20,223 nucleotides of DNA, from assembly GCA_902493345.1 (NCBI GenBank), contig CABUPM010000039.1, positions 1-20,223 of the forward strand, written 5' to 3'. The notes beneath the pieces were generated by a model. It was not told the DNA's origin. It did not search any database and saw nothing but the letters and a program-made list of their open reading frames with translations. The stretch is from an uncultured Eubacteriales bacterium (GTDB lineage Bacteria > Bacillota > Clostridia > Lachnospirales > Bianqueaceae). Position numbers and translations under genes: made by a program. Each line of letters starts with the position of its first letter. Position 1 is the stretch's first letter. Shown here piece after piece: positions 14,723 to 20,223 of this stretch.

Positions 14723-16753
14723 ATGGAGCAGAAAAAGCTTCGAAGCGAGATCCTAAGCCGGATTGAAGCCCCAAGGATTCCGGACCGGGAGATCTGTCTG
14801 GAGCCGGGAGAGGGGCTGCAGACAGTAAGGCTGCAGAATGCGATCGACACATTGGCAAGACAGGGCGGCGGGCGTTTGAGCCTGAAGGCGGGCATTTATC
14901 CTACGGGGGCCTTGCGGCTTAAGGATGGAGTCTGTCTGCATCTGGCAGAAGCCGGGACGCTGCTGCAGTTTGTACCGGAGGAGATAGAAAAAAACTATCC
15001 GGTGGTATTTTCCCATTGGGAAGGAACACCCTGTTATAATTACAGCGCGCTTCTCTATGCCTGTGACGCACGGGATATTGCGGTCACCGGGCCGGGAACG
15101 ATGGACGGCGGCGCGGATGCGGAGCATTGGTGGAATTGGCATCATCAGGTGGAGAGGTCATGGTCAGGAGATGCTGTGGACTATCAGCTGAAGGACCGGA
15201 TGGAGCTGCGCCGGATGAATCTGGAGGGCGTGCCGGCCGCGGAGCGGCGATTCGGGCCAGGGCATTATCTGCGGCCGAATTTCGTGCAGTTTGTACGGTG
15301 CCAGCGGGTGAAAATACAGGGAATCACATTGCGCCGCAGCCCCATGTGGCAGCTGAACCCGGTTTTGTGCAGTAGCGTACAGATCGACTCCGTTACGGTT
15401 TCCAGTCATGGCTATAACAATGACGGCTGCGATCCGGAGAGCTGCGACGGTGTATGGATCCATGGCTGCCGTTTTGACACGGGAGATGACTGTATCAGTC
15501 TGAAGTCCGGAAGGGACCGGGACGGCAGAGAAGCGAATATTCCCTGTCAGAACATTTTGATAGAGGAAAATGATTTTGCGGACGGACACGGCGGAATCGC
15601 GCTCGGGAGCGAGATGAGCGGCGGTATCCGGCGGGTACTGGCAAGGAAGAATCGTTTTGCCAGTCCGCATCTGACATATGCGCTGCGCTTAAAGACCAAC
15701 GCAAAACGCGGCGGAACGGTGGAGCAGGTGATGCTGTGCGACAGTGTAATGGATTGCGTGCATGGCGCGGCGGTTCATGGAACGATGCTCTATGAGGATG
15801 GACGCAACGGGGACATGCTCCCGGTATTCCGCGATATCACCGTAGAGAATATTACAGCGCACGGCGGCGATTATGGGGTCTTTCTGGAGGCGTTTCCGGA
15901 GGTGCCGATCACGGGACTGGTACTCAGGAACATCCGGATCGACGGCGCGGCGCAGGAGATGCGCAGCATGAATTGGAAGGACGCCGTGGTGGAAAATGTG
16001 GAGATCAACGGCAAGGTCTTTCCACGGCCGGGATATGTCCGGATCCTGGGCGTTCCGCGTCCGGGAGAAAGAGTGCAGGCGAGCGCGCAGTATCTTGGCG
16101 GAGATGGTCAGCTCTGTTATCGCTGGGAGGGATCCGCAGACGGTAATGTGTGGAGCAGCGCTGGAGAGGGCGAGTGTATGGACGTGCCGCAGGGAGTCGG
16201 CTGGATCCGGCTGCTGGCGGAGGATGCGGCAGGGAACCTGGAGTATAGCCGGAGCTACCGGGGTCTGACCGGAGATAGGACCTGGGCGGATCGGATGCTT
16301 TGCCGGGGGATTCTGCGGGAGGTTCCGCAGGAGCCGGAGAAGAAGATTGTGCGGGCAGAACTCGCGAAAATGACGGCGCCCCTGGCTGACCCGTCACGCA
16401 GAGATAAGATCCCGTGCGATACGCAGGACGAAGCGGCGGTACTTGCCGTCTCTAATGGATTTTTACCGCTGGACGCAGAGGGACGGTTCTATCCGGACAA
16501 GCGGGTCACCCGCCAGGAGATGGCCACGGTTGCCATGCAGTGCTGTGGTGTGAATTATCGGAATGCGTCCAGTACGATGCCGGTATGTGAAGATGTGGAC
16601 CAGGTAGGTTATAATTACGGAACCAATGTGGCAAGGGCGTTATATTTCGGTTTTATGGAACTGGAAAACGGCAGGTTCTATCCGATGCGGGAAGTAGATG
16701 CCGCAGAGGCTGCCAGAGTTCTGGACCGGGTGGCGGACTTTGCCGGACTATAA
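14723..16753 (+). CDS. GH28 (polygalacturonase-type) glycoside hydrolase with SLH-like C terminus
   Basis: Predicted to hydrolyse galacturonide linkages of pectin or pectin oligomers. It has 676 aa from ATG 14723, which has AGAGGGAA (14711-14718) upstream; the ATG at 14687 falls in the -10 box. The GH28 beta-helix catalytic part (about 25-430) shows all signature residues: NDGCDPES (233-240), DTGDDC (252-257), DGHGG with His289, and RLK (322-324). A short beta-rich domain (about 438-515) resembles an Ig/Fn3-like module. Residues about 565-676 resemble one and a half to two SLH repeats (GRFYPDKRVTRQEMA and GRFYPMREVDAAEAA). No signal peptide is visible, which suggests a cytoplasmic enzyme acting on imported oligomers, and conflicts with a surface-anchoring role for SLH. 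First gene of the cluster; garD begins 21 bases after its stop. Confidence 0.92.
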   Translation: MEQKKLRSEILSRIEAPRIPDREICLEPGEGLQTVRLQNAIDTLARQGGGRLSLKAGIYPTGALRLKDGVCLHLAEAGTLLQFVPEEIEKNYPVVFSHWEGTPCYNYSALLYACDARDIAVTGPGTMDGGADAEHWWNWHHQVERSWSGDAVDYQLKDRMELRRMNLEGVPAAERRFGPGHYLRPNFVQFVRCQRVKIQGITLRRSPMWQLNPVLCSSVQIDSVTVSSHGYNNDGCDPESCDGVWIHGCRFDTGDDCISLKSGRDRDGREANIPCQNILIEENDFADGHGGIALGSEMSGGIRRVLARKNRFASPHLTYALRLKTNAKRGGTVEQVMLCDSVMDCVHGAAVHGTMLYEDGRNGDMLPVFRDITVENITAHGGDYGVFLEAFPEVPITGLVLRNIRIDGAAQEMRSMNWKDAVVENVEINGKVFPRPGYVRILGVPRPGERVQASAQYLGGDGQLCYRWEGSADGNVWSSAGEGECMDVPQGVGWIRLLAEDAAGNLEYSRSYRGLTGDRTWADRMLCRGILREVPQEPEKKIVRAELAKMTAPLADPSRRDKIPCDTQDEAAVLAVSNGFLPLDAEGRFYPDKRVTRQEMATVAMQCCGVNYRNASSTMPVCEDVDQVGYNYGTNVARALYFGFMELENGRFYPMREVDAAEAARVLDRVADFAGL

Positions 16754-16774
16754 AAAACAGAAGGGAGCTTTATC

Positions 16775-18295
16775 ATGAGTGCACCGCTTTTTATCAAGGT
16801 TCGAGAGGAAGATAATGTAGCGATTGCTGTACATGATCTTCCGGCAGGGACGGAGATTCTGCCCGGGGTTGTTACCCAGCAGAATATTCCGCAGGCGCAT
16901 AAGATCGCGCTGAAGGATTTGAAGGCAGGAGAGGAGATCATCCGGTACGGCGTGGTGTTGGGTACGGCGATCAACCCCATACCGGCAGGCGGATGGATCA
17001 ATGAGCATATGCTGTATCTGCCGGAGAGCCCCGAGCTCAACAATATGCCCTATGGCACCAATATTAAGGACTATGCGCAGCTGCCGGATCCGCCGCGGCG
17101 TACCTGGCTGGGATACCGCAACGCGTCGGGACCGGCTGGAACGAGAAATCTTCTCGGAATTGTGACCACAGTACAATGTGCCGCCGGAGTAGTGAACCGT
17201 GCGGTAGAGCGGATTAAGGCAGAGCTTCTGCCCAAGTATCCCAATGTGGACGGTGTGGTTGCGATCAATCATGCCTATGGCTGCGGCGTCGCGATCAACG
17301 CGCCGGAGGCGAAGGTGCCGATCCGCGCGATTGCCAATATGATGCGCCATCCGAATTTCGGCGGAGAGCTGATGGTGGTGGGTCTGGGCTGTGAAAAGCT
17401 GAGCTATGACAGAGTGCTGCCGTCGGAGGATATCAACGCGGACAATTGTCTGACGCTGCAGGACTATGCGGGGCATGACGCTATGATGGAAGCGCTGATG
17501 GAGATGGCTGACCGCAAGCTTCAGAGGCTGAACCGCAGAGTGAGAGAAGAGCTGCCGTTAAGCGATCTTCTGATCGGTATGCAGTGCGGAGGCAGCGACG
17601 CCTTCAGCGGTATTACGGCCAATCCCAGCGCGGGCTATGCGTCGGATATGCTGGTCAAGGGCGGAGCGACGGTGCTGTTTAGTGAGGTGACGGAGGTTCG
17701 TGACGGCGTTCATATGCTGGCGGCCAGATGCCGGGACGCGGCGACGCGCGATAAGCTGGCGGCTGAGATGCGTTGGTACGATGAATATTTGGCGGCGGGC
17801 GGTGTTGGCCGGGATGCCAATCCGACGCCGGGCAATAAGAAGGGTGGTCTGTCCAACATCGTAGAGAAAGCGATGGGATCCATCGCGAAGTCCGGATCCG
17901 CGCCGATCGAAGAGGTGCTGTCCCCGGCGGAGAAGCCGACGCGGCATGGCCTGATCTATGCAGCGACTCCGGCGAGCGATATCGTATGCGGACCATGTCA
18001 GCTGGCAAGCGGCATCGGACTGCAGGTCTTCATGACAGGACGAGGAACACCGTATGGACTTGCGGCAGCGCCGGTCATCAAGGTGTGCAGCCGTAATGAG
18101 ATGAAGCAGCACTGGTTTGATATGATCGACCTGAACGCGGGACCGGTAGCCAGTGGAGAGAAGACGATCAATGAGGTCGGAACCGAGCTGTTCAATCTGA
18201 TTCTGGATGTGGCAAGCGGCATCAAGGAGCCGTACAGTGACCAGTATGGTTTCCACAATGATCTGTGCTTTTTCAACCCCGCGCCGATTACCTGA
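16775..18295 (+). CDS. garD: Galactarate dehydratase (UxaA/GarD family)
   Basis: Dehydrates galactarate (mucate) to 5-keto-4-deoxy-D-glucarate; enzymes of this family need a divalent metal, usually iron. It has 506 aa (E. coli GarD is about 523). An N-terminal SAF domain (about 1-95, VREEDNVAIAVHDLPAGTEI) precedes the large UxaA domain. It resembles remembered E. coli GarD closely and over the full length: GYRNASGPAGTRNLLGI, LLPKYPNVDGVVAINHAYG, CGVAINAPEAKVPIR, MQCGGSDAFSGITANP, NPTPGNKKGGLSNIVEKA. Altronate dehydratase UxaA is the main alternative, but the similarity and the garR neighbour favour GarD. GGGAG (16763-16767) sits 7 bases before ATG 16775. Confidence 0.9.
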   Translation: MSAPLFIKVREEDNVAIAVHDLPAGTEILPGVVTQQNIPQAHKIALKDLKAGEEIIRYGVVLGTAINPIPAGGWINEHMLYLPESPELNNMPYGTNIKDYAQLPDPPRRTWLGYRNASGPAGTRNLLGIVTTVQCAAGVVNRAVERIKAELLPKYPNVDGVVAINHAYGCGVAINAPEAKVPIRAIANMMRHPNFGGELMVVGLGCEKLSYDRVLPSEDINADNCLTLQDYAGHDAMMEALMEMADRKLQRLNRRVREELPLSDLLIGMQCGGSDAFSGITANPSAGYASDMLVKGGATVLFSEVTEVRDGVHMLAARCRDAATRDKLAAEMRWYDEYLAAGGVGRDANPTPGNKKGGLSNIVEKAMGSIAKSGSAPIEEVLSPAEKPTRHGLIYAATPASDIVCGPCQLASGIGLQVFMTGRGTPYGLAAAPVIKVCSRNEMKQHWFDMIDLNAGPVASGEKTINEVGTELFNLILDVASGIKEPYSDQYGFHNDLCFFNPAPIT

Positions 18296-18345
18296 TCGGA
18301 CTGCGATTTTTGAATAAAATATTATATATACGGAGGTATAAGAAG

Positions 18346-19224
18346 ATGAAGGTAGGAATGATTGGTCTTGGAATTATGGGTAAGCCCATGGCAAAGAATA
18401 TCCTGAAGGCAGGGTATGATCTGACAGTCAGCTGCGTGAACAAAGCGGCGGACGAACTGGTAGCGTGCGGAGCCAAGAAGGCGACCAACGCGCAGATCGG
18501 TGAGAGCTGTGACGTTGTGCTGACAATGCTGCCCAATTCTCCTCAGGTAAAAGAAGTGATGCTGGGAGAGGACGGCGTAGCGGTGCATATGAAGGCGGGC
18601 TCCGTATTCATCGATATGAGCTCGATCAATCCGGTAGCGAGCAAGGAGATTGCGGCAGAGCTGGAGAAAAAGGGCATCGAGATGCTGGACGCTCCGGTAT
18701 CCGGCGGTGAGCCCAAGGCGATCGACGGATCTCTGAGCTTTATGGTAGGCGGTAAGCAGGAAGTGTTTGATGCTTATAAGCCGCTGCTGGAAACGATGGG
18801 CGCGTCTGTGGTACGCTGCGGCGATGTAGGCGCAGGCAATACCACCAAGCTGGCGAACCAGATCATCGTGGCCTGCAACATTCGCGCTCTGGCAGAGGCG
18901 CTGACACTGGCGCAGAAGGCAGGAGTCGATCCGAACCTGGTATTTGACGCGATCAAGGGCGGCTTGGCCGGATCCACCGTAATGAATGCCAAGGCGCCGA
19001 TGATGATTGCCGGCAACGATAAGCCGGGATTCAAGATCGATCTGCACATTAAGGATCTGAACAATGCTCTGGACTGCGCGCACAGCGTAGGCGCGCCGGT
19101 TCCGATGACGGCGTCCGTACAGGAGGTTCTGCAGTGGCTGCACAACCATGACTGCGGCGGAAACGATCACAGCGCGATCGCTAAGTATTATGAGTATTTG
19201 ACAGGGATCAAAATCGGACGCTGA
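18346..19224 (+). CDS. garR: 2-hydroxy-3-oxopropionate (tartronate semialdehyde) reductase
   Basis: NAD(P)H-dependent enzyme of the beta-hydroxyacid dehydrogenase family. Expected to reduce tartronate semialdehyde to D-glycerate, the last step before glycerate kinase in galactarate breakdown. It has 292 aa. The N-terminal Rossmann motif is GLGIMG (7-12). The substrate loop DAPVSGGEPKAIDG lies at 115-128, catalytic Lys168 in GAGNTTKLANQ, and the KDLNNAL element starts at Lys236. The start is ATG 18346, with CGGAGG (18331-18336) 9 bases upstream; the frame is open further upstream but without a site. A 50-bp AT-rich gap follows garD. Other family members act on 3-hydroxyisobutyrate; garD next door supports the tartronate semialdehyde role. 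Confidence 0.9.
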   Translation: MKVGMIGLGIMGKPMAKNILKAGYDLTVSCVNKAADELVACGAKKATNAQIGESCDVVLTMLPNSPQVKEVMLGEDGVAVHMKAGSVFIDMSSINPVASKEIAAELEKKGIEMLDAPVSGGEPKAIDGSLSFMVGGKQEVFDAYKPLLETMGASVVRCGDVGAGNTTKLANQIIVACNIRALAEALTLAQKAGVDPNLVFDAIKGGLAGSTVMNAKAPMMIAGNDKPGFKIDLHIKDLNNALDCAHSVGAPVPMTASVQEVLQWLHNHDCGGNDHSAIAKYYEYLTGIKIGR

Positions 19225-19237
19225 CAGGAGACGCAAG

Positions 19238-20140
19238 ATGAATACAGATTTTATCAGGGGCGTAGTTGTTCCGATTCTGACGCCCATCGATGATGAGGAA
19301 AAGATCGACGAGCAGAAGCTGCGTTCGCAGGTAGACTATGTCATTGAGGGCGGTGTGCTGGGAATTCTGGCATTCGGCAGCAATGGCGAGTTCTACATGG
19401 TAGAAGAGGATGAGATGGAGCGCGGGCTGAAGATCATGCTGGATCAGGCAGCGGGCCGTGTACCGGTTTATTTTGGTATCGGCGCGATCAGCACCAAGAA
19501 GTGCTGCCGCCTGGCGCAGATGGCAGTGCGCTGCGGCGCTGCGGGAATCAGCGTATTGCAGCCCATGTTTCTGAAGCCGACATACGCGGAATTGTACGGA
19601 CACTTTAAGACAGTAGCGGAGAGCGTTCCGGATACCCCGGTGCTGCTGTACAACAATCCGGGCCGTGTAGGCTATACGCTCTCGGCGGCTCTGGTAGATA
19701 AACTGGCACATACAGTTCCTAATATCGTGGGAATGAAGGACACCAGCGGCGACATCACACAGACAGCGGAGTTCATCCGCAGAACCAGGGATGTGGACTT
19801 CAAGGTGTTTGGCGGCAAGGACACGCTGCTGTACGCGAGCCTGTGCCATGGAGCCGTGGGCGGTGTGTGTACCGCGGCTAACTTCATGCCGGAATTGATC
19901 ACCGATGTATATAACAAATACGTGGCGGGAGATCTGGCAGGCAGCCTGGAGGCGCAGTTTAAGCTGAATCCGGTAAGATTGTCCATGGATGCGGCAAGCT
20001 TCCCGGTAGCGGCCAAGGATATGGCCAATCTTCGAGGCAGAGATGTAGGCGTACCGTATCTGCCGACCATGCCGACGCCGGAAGGCCCGGCCAGAGACGG
20101 CATCGTCAAGGCAATGCGCCAAGCCGGTCTGATTGAATAA
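19238..20140 (+). CDS. DHDPS/NAL-family lyase, probably acting on 5-keto-4-deoxyglucarate
   Basis: Class I (Schiff-base) lyase of the dihydrodipicolinate synthase / N-acetylneuraminate lyase fold, 300 aa. Lys167 in VGMKDTSGD is the expected Schiff-base residue and Tyr138 in LLYNNPGR the catalytic tyrosine. The Thr-Thr of DapA is replaced by Ser48-Asn49 in FGSNGEFY, so it is not a lysine-pathway enzyme. Between garD and garR in logic, a pathway needs an enzyme that makes tartronate semialdehyde from 5-keto-4-deoxyglucarate. This protein is the natural candidate (pyruvate + tartronate semialdehyde). The alternative, decarboxylating 5-keto-4-deoxyglucarate dehydratase, also belongs to this family. 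CAGGAG (19225-19230) precedes ATG 19238; the gap to garR is 13 bases, so they share an mRNA. Confidence 0.85.
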   Translation: MNTDFIRGVVVPILTPIDDEEKIDEQKLRSQVDYVIEGGVLGILAFGSNGEFYMVEEDEMERGLKIMLDQAAGRVPVYFGIGAISTKKCCRLAQMAVRCGAAGISVLQPMFLKPTYAELYGHFKTVAESVPDTPVLLYNNPGRVGYTLSAALVDKLAHTVPNIVGMKDTSGDITQTAEFIRRTRDVDFKVFGGKDTLLYASLCHGAVGGVCTAANFMPELITDVYNKYVAGDLAGSLEAQFKLNPVRLSMDAASFPVAAKDMANLRGRDVGVPYLPTMPTPEGPARDGIVKAMRQAGLIE

Positions 20141-20154
20141 TAAAAATGCGCTGT

Positions 20155-20168
20155 CGCACGTTAGTGCG
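20155..20168 (+). other. Small hairpin after the galactarate operon
   Basis: CGCAC (20155-20159) and GTGCG (20164-20168) pair around GTTA, 14 bases after the last stop. No T-run follows, so termination here is doubtful. Confidence 0.4.
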
Positions 20169-20173
20169 TGCAC

Positions 20174-20223
20174 TTGTCAAGAAAAAGTAGACACTAAAAA
20201 AGGCAAAATTACAGGAAGCCCAG
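20174..20223. other. Non-coding edge, possible end of an insertion sequence
   Basis: TTGTCAAGAAAAAGTAGACA (20174-20193) followed by an A-rich stretch looks, from memory, like the terminal repeat of IS3-family elements common in Lachnospiraceae. The window ends before any transposase frame, so this cannot be confirmed. Confidence 0.25.

Noticed and set aside
19238..20140. Second dapA for lysine synthesis
   Set aside because: The Thr-Thr pair of DapA is replaced by Ser-Asn, and it sits in the garD-garR operon, so a sugar-acid role is more likely.

Overview
The window looks like a chromosomal segment of a low-to-mid GC, Gram-positive anaerobe of the Clostridia, most likely Lachnospiraceae. The basis is GGAGG-type ribosome binding sites, a T-box leader in front of valS, the valS-folC gene order, a short (240 aa) DapB, and a pectin/galactarate sugar-acid cluster typical of gut plant-fibre degraders. 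This placement is inferred from gene content and was not checked by any search.

Region 1 (1-8941) is housekeeping on the plus strand. It starts with the 3' part of pheT and a strong terminator, followed by a membrane-anchored HtrA/DegP-type serine protease. Next come a consensus promoter and a T-box leader with a GTC (valine) specifier, then valS, folC, a 60-aa protein of unknown function, and a zinc-ribbon/TPR/transmembrane/coiled-coil protein. The last four are spaced 9 bp apart or overlap, so the valine T-box probably controls all of them. The region ends in a perfect 27-nt palindrome and a bidirectional terminator.

Region 2 (8950-11537) is on the minus strand. Nicotinate phosphoribosyltransferase (NAD salvage, TTG start) is translationally coupled to a fusion of a HAD phosphatase and a hotdog acyl-CoA thioesterase.

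Region 3 (11620-13350) is dapA-dapB of the lysine/diaminopimelate pathway. It has a good promoter and a terminator whose hairpin lies inside the last codons of the convergent regulator gene.

Region 4 (13316-20140) is a catabolic island. A LysR-type regulator with an extra helix-turn-helix domain at its C terminus is divergent from GH28 pectinase, galactarate dehydratase (garD), tartronate semialdehyde reductase (garR) and a DHDPS-family lyase. The simplest reading is galactarate -> 5-keto-4-deoxyglucarate -> pyruvate + tartronate semialdehyde -> D-glycerate, with the DHDPS-family enzyme taking the place of the usual GarL aldolase. The GH28 enzyme has no visible signal peptide but ends in SLH-like repeats, which is odd.

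The last 80 bases hold no gene; they contain a small hairpin and what may be the edge of an insertion sequence. No tRNA, rRNA or CRISPR array was seen. The most unusual items are the double-HTH LysR regulator, the HAD-thioesterase fusion, the intracellular-looking GH28-SLH protein, and the galactarate operon with a DHDPS-type aldolase candidate.
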